The position numbers were made by a program, and so were the translations under genes. Below are positions 1 through 6,621 of a DNA stretch of 49,767 nucleotides, piece after piece. Position 1 is the stretch's first letter; every line of letters starts with the position of its first letter. The notes below the pieces were generated by a model. That model searched no databases, had not been told where the DNA came from, and saw only the letters and a program-made list of their open reading frames with translations. Location: contig QQND01000009.1 in assembly GCA_003402745.1 (NCBI GenBank), forward strand, positions 1 to 49,767, given 5' to 3'. Source of the stretch: Verrucomicrobiota bacterium. Its GTDB lineage: Bacteria > Verrucomicrobiota > Verrucomicrobiia > Chthoniobacterales > Chthoniobacteraceae.

Positions 1-366
1 ATCTGTGCTGGTCATTTGCTCGAGAATTCGAAGTGTCCAAGGATCTCGCATTTGGCTCGGCAAGGTATGGCGCCAAGCATCCATCAAACGAGATTCGTGC
101 TGAACGGATTCCGGCGCGTCCTCAGAGCTCTGTATCCGAGCATCATTCAAGGCTTCCTGAATCCTTGGCAGTTCCAGTGGCTCACTCGGAATATGCTGGG
201 AGCTTTCCGGAGAGCGGCGAAGTTCGGCCTGCCATCCGCTAATCCAAAGCTGCTTAAAAAGTGGCAATTGCTTTAGCTCAGCGGGAATAGAGACCCAAGT
301 TTTCGGATGGTCGCGAACTTGCGCTTCCCAGCCGTTAAAGCGCTGATTCGACGTTCTGCTATGCAC
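1..366 (-). CDS. Partial Trp-rich repeat protein (5' part or remnant)
   Basis: The reverse strand is open from about 411 down to base 1, and its translation has two clear repeats of the form 'G W ..... L/V R ... IP.EL': first FNGWEAQVRDHP then VSIPAEL, followed by SGWQAELRRSPES then HIPSEL. The same W-x2-GW / IP pattern fills the second half of the 903-residue protein at 6622-9333, so the two are probably paralogous. The 3' end lies outside the window. The only start codon close to the frame's beginning is a GTG at 366, which sits inside a perfect hairpin (363-387) and has no good ribosome binding site, so this may be a 5'-truncated remnant instead of an intact gene. No function is known. The forward-strand frame over the same bases has no recognisable features. 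Confidence is moderate that it codes, low on the start. Confidence 0.45.
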   Translation of the reverse strand, partial: MHSRTSNQRFNGWEAQVRDHPKTWVSIPAELKQLPLFKQLWISGWQAELRRSPESSQHIPSEPLELPRIQEALNDARIQSSEDAPESVQHESRLMDAWRHTLPSQMRDPWTLRILEQMTSTD

Positions 367-387
367 GCGCTCAGTCAGAGCGCGTGC
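363..387. repeat. Perfect 10-bp palindrome with 5-base loop
   Basis: GCACGCGCTC at 363-372 is perfectly complementary to GAGCGCGTGC at 378-387 across the loop AGTCA. Neither side has a T-tract, so it is not a standard intrinsic terminator. It lies between the NADAR gene and the Trp-repeat fragment and could be a REP-type palindrome or a factor-independent end for the NADAR transcript. Confidence 0.6.
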
Positions 388-431
388 TCCAAATCCACTT
401 CCCCTCCCCCTTCAAATGCACACCAAATCCC

Positions 432-449
432 AGGCAGATTAGGCTGCCT
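432..449 (-). terminator. Weak hairpin directly after the NADAR gene
   Basis: AGGCAG (432-437) and CTGCCT (444-449) can pair with a 6-base loop, beginning one base past the NADAR stop codon. There is no U-tract, so terminator function is only a guess from position. Confidence 0.25.
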
Positions 450-450
450 C

Positions 451-969
451 TTAGTTTTGCTTCGCTAACTCTTCACGAATTTGCATCCAGAGTGAGCCAA
501 GCACGTTTTCTCCTACCCAGCCTTGGGAATCGTCCCACTTGGCTCCCCAAAACTTTCCAGATTTTGACGCTCTTGCGCCGACGTCCTCAATAATCACTTT
601 CTCCCCCGTGGCGATGAGCGCCGCCTGCAAACTTTTATACGTCACCAACTTTAAGCGCAAACACAGGAGCATACGTCGGATGTCCTCCTCTCCCATCATT
701 TCCACGGTAGAGGCAATCAGGTGCTTGTACTTTTTTGCCTGCATTTTGGCTCCCATCGGCGAAGGGCAGTCTCGTATCTGCTTCTGAACCTCTGGAAATC
801 CCTCATAACGCAGACACTGAAATAAGGCCTCGGAGGTCAGATACTTTTCCCCGTCATGCGCGAGCGGAAAGGGCGCCATGTTCCCAAGCCAGCCATGCGG
901 CAACCCCACTTTCGTGAAGGCAATCACGTCTACAAACCTATGAACATTATGTAATTGTCTATTTTTCAT
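451..969 (-). CDS. NADAR-domain (YbiA-like) protein
   Basis: This 172-residue protein matches the NADAR/DUF1768 fold: a 'GWLGNMAPFPL' opening, the SEALFQCLRY segment near residues 46-55 where the family has W/YxSxExxFQ, a K-rich helix (MGAKMQAKKYKH), a LxATGEKxIIE strand near residue 120, and the C-terminal GENVLGSLWMQIREEL helix equivalent to the family's GxNxLGxxLMxIR. Family members act on N-glycosidic bonds: YbiA on riboflavin intermediates, others on ADP-ribose, including removal of ADP-ribose from guanine bases placed by DarT toxins. Which substrate this one uses cannot be told from sequence. The ATG at 969 has AAAGGA about 10 bases upstream. Nothing resembling DarT, a macrodomain or a thiocyanate/riboflavin gene is adjacent. 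It sits among mobile-element debris, which hints at horizontal transfer. Confidence 0.85.
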   Translation of the reverse strand: MKNRQLHNVHRFVDVIAFTKVGLPHGWLGNMAPFPLAHDGEKYLTSEALFQCLRYEGFPEVQKQIRDCPSPMGAKMQAKKYKHLIASTVEMMGEEDIRRMLLCLRLKLVTYKSLQAALIATGEKVIIEDVGARASKSGKFWGAKWDDSQGWVGENVLGSLWMQIREELAKQN

Positions 970-1260
970 ACTCTTTTTTCCTTTCGTTTTTTGGTTTCAA
1001 CTTACCGGCCTCTTTTGATCCCTCAGGGCTCACTTTCTCGATCTTTACCTCCCATCTCCCCACCTCCCCCCACCTTAAAACCTCGAAATCAGGGCGCGAA
1101 AAAACGTGAGATGTCATAAGATACCCCCTTATTTTCACTCCCCTTTTTCCACATCATTACAACACCTCCCCACCCACAAACCCCATGTGTTGAGCTCTCC
1201 ATGTTAGAAGTTCTGAAACGCTGGGTTTTCCGAATTTTTATTTCGCCTCACACGCATTCT
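970..1260. other. Intergenic, T/C-rich on the + strand
   Basis: About 290 bases between the NADAR start and the reverse-transcriptase relic. It should contain the NADAR promoter reading leftward, but no convincing -35/-10 pair was seen. The + strand has several C/T runs around 1010-1180. No gene was recognised. Confidence 0.4.
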
Positions 1261-1623
1261 CTACACCTCGAGCCTTCCAGTATCGGCTGGCCAGGGTCCC
1301 TTTTGAGGGGAGGGACTGCCAGCGTCAAAGACCGGCAGCAGTACCACCGCTGTTTGCACCACTCGATCCCGCACTATCGGGATTCCAAGCGGCCGTACCT
1401 TGCCATTTGCCTTTGGAATATACACTCGGCCTACAGGACTCGGGCGGTGGGTCTTGTCCCACAGTTGGATTTGAAGCTCCGCAAGCCAGCGCGCGCGCAG
1501 GTCTCCTGGGTTACCCTGGCTTCCCTTCCCTGCATGCCATCCCCGTTGACACCGCCGGAACGATGAACAGCCTGCGACGGTTGTCTCGTCTGTTCCTGAA
1601 AGAGGTAGTTGCGTCCGCTCCAT
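1261..1623 (-). pseudogene. Group II intron reverse transcriptase relic (ltrA-type)
   Basis: The reverse-strand frame carries the hallmark start of a group II intron reverse transcriptase: [16 protein letters not shown] followed by [15 protein letters not shown], which is the conserved RT-0/RT-1 block (family form RPxPVRRVxIPKxxGKxRPLGIPxxRDRVVQ). The opening [13 protein letters not shown] also resembles the N-terminus of one intron-RT group. Upstream of the RT block the frame changes: the GGVNGDGMQ segment, which fits the usual GVDGxT region, is readable only in the neighbouring frame, so there is at least one frameshift near 1500-1550. Downstream, homology stops right after VFDA: the catalytic YADD motif, the maturase (X) domain and any endonuclease are absent. 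This is a dead fragment. The intron RNA was not identified. Confidence 0.82.
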
Positions 1624-1729
1624 CGAACTTTCATTGACGCATTTAGAATCACCCTTTTTTCCACTCCACTTTCAACCGGCCAAATCCATCCGTGTTCACG
1701 CCGGTGACACCTCGTAAAGAAAACCATGC

Positions 1730-2350
1730 ATGACCCGGAAAGGCAGTGAAGCAAAGTGTGTAATACTGATGGCCACCCCAAACCATCCTATGATCCTTAC
1801 ATCCCCAAAATACGACTCCGCCACCGCACGTTCACTCCGTATTCACAACCCGGCCCGCAACTTTTGGGGCATTGATCCCACGGAAGGTTTTCAAAACAAA
1901 TACCGCCTTCGAAACGGCGGGCGCCTCGGACTAATTAAGAAGGACATTGGAACAGGCGAAGCCAGACGCCGTGGCTGGGGTACGGACAACACCAACTATG
2001 GACACAGCTTGTCCCTCACCGAACGTTTCATCACCCGCCCTGAGTTTAGCGACGTTCTCGACCATTTCACGACTCTTGACGTCGAACTTTCAAAAACGTC
2101 ACCCTGTGCCGGAAATAGTTTTTACGGAACAAAATACGGTTTCACGATCCTCGAATCCATCGCGTTTTTTCTCTTCCACGGATTTGAAATGCATCTCGAT
2201 CCGAGCTTTCTCGGAGAACTGCCCAATTTCGTTGGGAAGGACCTGTCTCTCCTGCAGGAACGTCTTTCAAAAAACGCGATTGGCTGGACGGAAACCTTGG
2301 AATCGCTCTCAGGTAACGCTCCCAAACAATTACAGACAGCTTCCCGATAG
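1730..2350 (+). CDS. Orphan hypothetical protein
   Basis: A 206-residue open frame with protein-like composition that I do not recognise. The middle contains GFQNKYRLRNGGRLGLIKK, then an SLTERFITRPEFSDVLDHF stretch and a more hydrophobic segment ILESIAFFLFHGF near residues 140-152, too short and too polar at its edges for a confident membrane helix. No signal peptide, zinc motif or nucleotide-binding motif is visible. The start is uncertain: ATGs at 1730, 1769 and 1790 are all possible and none has a strong ribosome binding site. It stands alone between the intron relic and a repeat-rich spacer. It could be a remnant of a transferred gene, but the length and lack of interruptions favour a real one. 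Confidence 0.55.
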   Translation: MTRKGSEAKCVILMATPNHPMILTSPKYDSATARSLRIHNPARNFWGIDPTEGFQNKYRLRNGGRLGLIKKDIGTGEARRRGWGTDNTNYGHSLSLTERFITRPEFSDVLDHFTTLDVELSKTSPCAGNSFYGTKYGFTILESIAFFLFHGFEMHLDPSFLGELPNFVGKDLSLLQERLSKNAIGWTETLESLSGNAPKQLQTASR

Positions 2351-2372
2351 GAGGTTTCAGTGGCCAATGTGG

Positions 2373-2453
2373 CGGGGTGTTTGACCGCAGGCGCGCGCTG
2401 AGGTCGGCGCACTCGAGGACGGCATTCCTTGCCGAGCAGCACCCAGGATGCCA
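2373..2453 (-). repeat. Possible dispersed repeat
   Basis: On the reverse strand this stretch begins CATCCTGGGTGCTGCTCGGC and reads in one frame as a peptide containing NAVLECADLSARLRS. From memory, short peptides of the NAVLECADLSAL kind recur next to unrelated genes in Verrucomicrobiota, which would make this a copy of a dispersed repeat and not a gene. This rests on recall and cannot be confirmed from one copy. Confidence 0.3.
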
Positions 2454-2493
2454 CGTCCGGAAGCGAAGCCACACTCAACCTGAAAACAGCAGT

Positions 2494-2576
2494 CCACGCG
2501 GAGACGCGGAGGTTGGAAATGGAACATCCTTTTTTACAGGAATTTGTATTTCTCCGCGTCTCCGCGCCTCCGCGTG
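2494..2576. repeat. GC-rich inverted repeat (ACGCGGAGACGCGGAG type)
   Basis: CACGCGGAGACGCGGAG near 2495-2511 is mirrored by CTCCGCGTCTCCGCG at 2552-2566, followed by a further CTCCGCGTG. The arms can form a stem of about 15 bp around a 40-base A/T-richer loop. The arms are themselves built of a repeated GCGGAGAC/GCGGAG unit. This looks like a dispersed palindromic element. It lies just beyond the 3' end of the broken gene at 2599-3139. Confidence 0.6.
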
Positions 2577-2598
2577 ATGACCTCCTTTCACCTTAACT

Positions 2599-3139
2599 TC
2601 AGAGTTCGGGCTCAAAAGTGACCTCCCATTTGCCTTCGTTCAGATCCGTAAACTCCTTGGAAACAGGTTATTGTTTTTCCTTCATCCGCGTTGAGAAGGG
2701 GCGCTCAATGCGCAGGACTTGCCACCGGGGGACTTTTCCTGCCTTGCAGATCATCTTGAAGGCGTGGTCCAATGGTTCGTCGAATATCAACTTGGCAGCC
2801 GTTATTAAGCCCCTCCGGCATCTGCCTCCTTCGCAGAATCAGCGTTCCGCACTTCGATATGACTTCGAATCCAATTCGTTTTCGCAAGCGCTTCGGGCAT
2901 CGCCTGCTCGTAGCTGCGATGCTTCTGAATTATCTGCAACATCCCCTCCTCGCGCTAGCCTCCCTTTCATTTGGGGGACCAAATCCGGCTCTACTGGGCG
3001 TAAAATAAGAACGTTGTAGTCAGCCACCTGAATGAAGAAGCTAGTCAGGCGTAAGTTCCGAAAGCGTCATCTTCCGTCGTACATTCTCCGCACCTCTGTT
3101 CGCCGGTTTATCTTCCTTGCCGTTTTTCGTCTTCAGCAT
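2599..3139 (-). pseudogene. Hypothetical gene broken by about four frameshifts
   Basis: Reading leftward from an ATG at 3139 (ribosome site GGGAGG 4-5 bases upstream), convincing protein sequence continues but jumps frame several times. In order: MLKTKNGKEDKPANRG to MTLSELTPD (stop at 3041-3043); SFFIQVADYNVLILRPVEPD to QMKGRLAR in the next frame; then LQIIQKHRSYEQAMPEALAK to SHIEVRNADSAKEADA; then ITAAKLIFDEPLDHAFKMIC to RPFSTRMKEKQ; and finally VSKEFTDLNEGKWEVTFEPE ending at a TGA at 2599-2601. Joined, these give roughly 175 residues of soluble, unrecognised protein. Each segment alone is too short to be a gene, and the original start and stop both survive. The frame changes near 3045, 2945, 2815 and 2680 mark a dead gene, or clustered sequencing indels. 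Other long frames in the window are clean, which favours real decay. Confidence 0.7.
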
Positions 3140-3271
3140 GCCCTCCCAGACTCAATCCATTTTGATGTGTGAGCGTTCGAGAGAAAATATCCTGAAATCG
3201 CTCATGTCGAATATCGGTTCACAGTCTAACTTTTGGACTGGGTGTACCATCTCTCCTTCCAACGATTGGCC

Positions 3272-4639
3272 ATGAACCTCTCTTATGACGTTGCTGGCCG
3301 CGACGGCACCGCTCTATCTCCCAGTGCGTTGCGTTTTGTTACGCCCGCATCTGCAGCGGTCGCCGAAGATGGTTCTCTGAGCGTGCAGGGGTTTGGCTAT
3401 AGCTACCAACCGGCAGTTTCCGCGAGCTTGCTTGCCGGACACCAAGGTCCTCTCGAGGTTTGCGGTCTCTGGGAGATTCCTCCTGATGTCGCCGCCGCTT
3501 TTTCTCAGCATTCCGGTGTGCTGACTTTATTGACGACAAAACGCACCCAGCTTAGCGATGCCTCGGCCGAGGCGCTGGGGGAACATCATGGGGAGCTCGT
3601 TTTATGTTCCTGCTGTGATTTATCGGACCGCGCTTGGGCAGGACTGGCTCGCCACCGCGGGGACATTCGAATCGCCGGACCGATGTCCTTGCTGGTGCCT
3701 GGGGCGCAGGCGCTCGCGACACACCGTGGCTTTTTAGATTTACCTTGGCTCCAACGGCTGAGTTCAGAAGCTGCCGAAGCGCTTTCAAAACACAGGGGAG
3801 GCCTCTCCCTTGGTCTCTTCTGCCGGGAACCTAGAGGGGCGAAAGGGCGCTCGACGGCTAGGCAGTCTTTTTTGGGGAGGTCTCAGCTTAAAACCCTCAG
3901 CCTTCTGGCTCAGGCTGAAGGCTCCCTCTACTTGGACAACATCCAGCAACTTGAAGTGGGCGAGATCGAAGCGCTTTCCGCCGTTAAAGGAGACCTCTCG
4001 CTGCAGGGGCTCGACTGGAACTCGGCCGCGACGGCTGGGGCGCTTGCAAAACACAGGGGCCACCTTTCGTTATCCGTGCCACCGTCCTTGTTAAGGACGA
4101 CTGCTGGAGCGCTTTCGGCGCATCAGGGCGGCCTTTCACTATTTTTTGATTTTGCACAAATTCCCGACCACTTGGAGACTCTAATACTGGCGGCCAGCGG
4201 CGGCAACTTGCGCCTTTCTGGCTTCAAAAATCTCTCGAAACAGCAGGCCCATTCGCTCGCCGCCCACCGCGGCGCGCTTGAGTTGCTCGATTGCTTTTAT
4301 CTCAGCCAAACAGCTGCTCAAGCCTTGGCACAGCACAGGTTCGCCTTGTCGCTTCACTTGGATCACCTTTCCCCTCAGGCGGCGAAGGAGCTTCTCTCGC
4401 ACCCGGGCCCTCTCGCGTTGGACATAGACGGTGATTTGTCCGGCGCCACGGCGCATCTCCTCGCACAATTTTCCGGCAAACTGACCTGCACTCCCAAGGT
4501 GATGGCAAGGATAACTAAATTTGCAAACGGGGTTGACGAGCAACCCGGCGCTCGGGTCATTCGGTATCCCGCGGGGTACAACGACTGCGCCGGTGGTTGC
4601 AGTTGCAGCAGTAGAGAGGCCCTGCGCCGCGTGATATGA
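3272..4639 (+). CDS. LRR-like repeat protein (22-23 residue units)
   Basis: About 455 residues made almost wholly of degenerate tandem units of 22-23 residues with the pattern LS..AA.ALA.HRG.L.L, for example SSEAAEALSKHRGGLSL, ATAGALAKHRGHLSL and KQQAHSLAAHRGALELL. The spacing of the Ala-rich helix, the H-x-G turn and the L-x-L strand suggests an LRR-like solenoid, a type seen in large numbers in PVC bacteria with no defined role. There is no signal peptide. The C-terminus leaves the repeat and has a Cys-rich patch (DCAGGCSCSS). The frame is open from a TTG at 3233, but the ATG at 3272 is the first good start and begins the more regular sequence. Stops of this gene and of the reverse gene to its right are 7 bases apart. 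Confidence 0.75.
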   Translation: MNLSYDVAGRDGTALSPSALRFVTPASAAVAEDGSLSVQGFGYSYQPAVSASLLAGHQGPLEVCGLWEIPPDVAAAFSQHSGVLTLLTTKRTQLSDASAEALGEHHGELVLCSCCDLSDRAWAGLARHRGDIRIAGPMSLLVPGAQALATHRGFLDLPWLQRLSSEAAEALSKHRGGLSLGLFCREPRGAKGRSTARQSFLGRSQLKTLSLLAQAEGSLYLDNIQQLEVGEIEALSAVKGDLSLQGLDWNSAATAGALAKHRGHLSLSVPPSLLRTTAGALSAHQGGLSLFFDFAQIPDHLETLILAASGGNLRLSGFKNLSKQQAHSLAAHRGALELLDCFYLSQTAAQALAQHRFALSLHLDHLSPQAAKELLSHPGPLALDIDGDLSGATAHLLAQFSGKLTCTPKVMARITKFANGVDEQPGARVIRYPAGYNDCAGGCSCSSREALRRVI

Positions 4640-4646
4640 TCGGTTT

Positions 4647-5060
4647 TTATCTCTGTGATTTGCACCAAAAATCTACGATGTAGAACACTGAGAGTGTATA
4701 AATCGGACAATCGAATTCAGGTGCATTCCGACGAACCGTGGATGTTGTCTTCACTCTAAAACCGATCAGTTTTTGGGTGGGGAGTCCGTTATATTCCTCC
4801 AGATATTCCGATAAAATATCGCCCTCTAAATCACTCAGGACCTGCTCCCACATTTCTGCAGGGGCTTCGTTCAAAAAATTATCCCAGAACTTCTCGAAAT
4901 GCGGGCACGCAATTCTCGCATCCGCAAACACGGGAGGCGGAATATAGGCGACACACGAAGGACCGGAAACACCCGAATCATCCATCTGTAACTGGCCCGT
5001 GAATGGACAGAAAAAGGCCCCGTCGTCTCCTGGTGGCAGGTCAATGTCGATGATTTCCAT
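4647..5060 (-). CDS. Small acidic hypothetical protein
   Basis: A 137-residue acidic protein starting at the ATG at 5060 (a TTG at 5084 is also in frame). It has two Cys-Pro turns, FFCPFTG near residue 17-23 and IACPHFEKFWDNF near residue 50, a helix-forming middle (MWEQVLSDLEGDILSEYLEE) and a C-terminal hydrophobic strand (IYTLSVFYIVDFW). No known family was recognised. Size, acidity and its position beside an LRR-like protein are also found in toxin-immunity proteins, but no toxin is visible, so this is not claimed. It lies 177 bases beyond the stop of the M50-type peptidase on the same strand and may be transcribed with it. Confidence 0.6.
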   Translation of the reverse strand: MEIIDIDLPPGDDGAFFCPFTGQLQMDDSGVSGPSCVAYIPPPVFADARIACPHFEKFWDNFLNEAPAEMWEQVLSDLEGDILSEYLEEYNGLPTQKLIGFRVKTTSTVRRNAPEFDCPIYTLSVFYIVDFWCKSQR

Positions 5061-5237
5061 AATAAAAATACTGCGTAAGTCCAATCCGGCAGCCGGTGAG
5101 GTCCCATTTTTCAGCGTGTTGCAGGTTCTCTTCGCTCGTTATGGCATCCTGATTGGCTCCCAGGAACATAAACCCTGAACCTCGAGGGGTTGGTGGATTC
5201 CGATGCGATCGGAAACGCCAAATCTGAATGCAGGGCA

Positions 5238-6251
5238 TTAGTCTTTTTCATAATCCTGAGACAAAAGTGTTTCCGGTGTTTCCTGTGACTCAATCATTAG
5301 TTCTTCAATCTGCAGATTTACGAGAATGGCACCTCCGGCACAGACGTAAATGAGGCACAGAAAAACAAGCCAGACAACCCGTCTGCTTCGGATGGAGAGT
5401 TTCTGTTCTTTTGGAGCATCCTTAAAACCCAATTTCTCCGCAAGAAAGGCCGCCGCACACCAAAACGCGTGAAGCAGCAGCAATCCAAACAAAACCTTGC
5501 CAGACACCGACAAATTCTCCGCAAACCAAACTACCAAAAACAAAACGATTGCTCCCGGCACAAACAGCCATCTGCCCACAAAACCAGCGACGTGTCCGCC
5601 ATCCAGAGATCCCGCTGGAATCAAATTAAGCAGGTGAACCGAATACCCCCACAAAGCAACGCTCAACAGCCATTTTGAGTGCCAACACACACCCGCACAA
5701 TGGAGAGCGATCGTGGCACTCACCCCAAACAGTGGCCCTCCCAAGCCAATCCACGCCTGCTCAAAGGAATCCTTTGTCTCTTTCAGCATCAGGATGCATG
5801 CACCGCTCCAGGGGATAAAAATGGGCCATAGAGCGGGGACGTTAAAACGACGGGCCAATACCAGATGACCGACCTCGTGGACTGCCAAAATCGACAAGAC
5901 CCCAGCCGCAACCTTCCCTCCCATTTGGTCTTGAAGGAGGTAAAAACTCAAAATCAGCGAGACTAGACTGAGGGTCGCAGACACTCGGGATGCGCGAGCA
6001 GAAATGCCGTGCATGGAATTCGAGACTGACTTTGCACCAACGTGCGTGGTCGAAAGACTTCCCTCTTTTGTCGCTGTTTCTGATAAATCGCGATACCGAT
6101 GGTTTGCGCGGACGCTTGAGTGAAGTTGGAAGGGATCCAAAGCACGAGTCCTTGCCGTGGACTGGAATGGATTCGCCCTTTTTGCTTCCTCGAGAGTGGA
6201 ACTTTCAGACAGAGCTCTAACATTACTGCCTTGTTGAAATGAGTAGTTCAT
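5238..6251 (-). CDS. Site-2 protease family (M50) membrane metalloprotease
   Basis: A 337-residue membrane protein with the two zinc motifs of M50 intramembrane proteases: HEVGH at residues 125-129 inside a hydrophobic helix, and the second motif NLIPAGSLDGGH with Asp217 in the LDGG turn at 216-219. At least five further hydrophobic segments follow or surround them (about 95-110, 165-187, 193-213, 225-245, 250-270, 290-312). Family members cut transmembrane substrates such as anti-sigma factors within the membrane. The first ~85 residues are polar, Ser/Arg-rich and predicted to be cytoplasmic; this tail is unusual and unrelated to the PDZ domains of RseP. No PDZ or CBS domain is present. The gene is isolated from any sigma/anti-sigma pair. 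Start chosen at ATG 6251; the ribosome site is weak. Confidence 0.87.
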   Translation of the reverse strand: MNYSFQQGSNVRALSESSTLEEAKRANPFQSTARTRALDPFQLHSSVRANHRYRDLSETATKEGSLSTTHVGAKSVSNSMHGISARASRVSATLSLVSLILSFYLLQDQMGGKVAAGVLSILAVHEVGHLVLARRFNVPALWPIFIPWSGACILMLKETKDSFEQAWIGLGGPLFGVSATIALHCAGVCWHSKWLLSVALWGYSVHLLNLIPAGSLDGGHVAGFVGRWLFVPGAIVLFLVVWFAENLSVSGKVLFGLLLLHAFWCAAAFLAEKLGFKDAPKEQKLSIRSRRVVWLVFLCLIYVCAGGAILVNLQIEELMIESQETPETLLSQDYEKD

Positions 6252-6621
6252 AAATTGGACAATCTTCTACAGGCTCAATATCCTGAACCCCTCATTATTA
6301 CATATGCCCCACTTTCAGCTGGCTGTTGTGCGCATGCGCGGCGCGGCTTTTCTAAAGCACACTTGGGAGCGCCACGTTGCCGGGGGATATCCTGCTTCAA
6401 ATCGGACATCTTTACGCTCTGGAGAAACGGTTGAGTCACGATGTTTAGCGGAGCGCATTCCGATTTATGACGCCTGAAAAAGTGCCCTTGCCGCTTTCAA
6501 AAGACAGGCAGATCCTTCCCAGAAGCCACATTTAAAAAGCGCTTCAGAAGCGGCACCTTGCAGCGGTCACGAAAAACTCCAAAAAACCTTGGCCGACGTC
6601 AAAAGGCCGCTCGTGTGCCGC
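6252..6621. other. Intergenic with possible decayed LRR-like sequence
   Basis: About 370 bases between the M50 gene start and the end of the Trp-repeat gene. A 57-codon + frame (6304-6477) starts MPHFQLAVVRMRG and is not recognisable. Near 6488-6590 the + strand reads KSALAAFKRQ, SASEAAP and SGHEKL in mixed frames, words that faintly resemble the repeat unit of the 3272-4639 protein, and the bases GCTTTCAAAAGACAGG resemble GCTTTCAAAACACAGG of that gene. This may be a decayed repeat fragment. No promoter or terminator was recognised. Confidence 0.3.

Noticed and set aside
16-276. 86-codon + frame at the window start
   Set aside because: The reverse strand over the same bases carries the Trp-rich repeat pattern, so this is its shadow.
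2618-3019. 133-codon + frame
   Set aside because: It is antisense to the frameshifted gene, whose reverse-strand segments are far more protein-like.
4647-5060. Toxin-immunity pair with the LRR-like protein
   Set aside because: No toxin domain or secretion signal was found, and acidity alone is insufficient.
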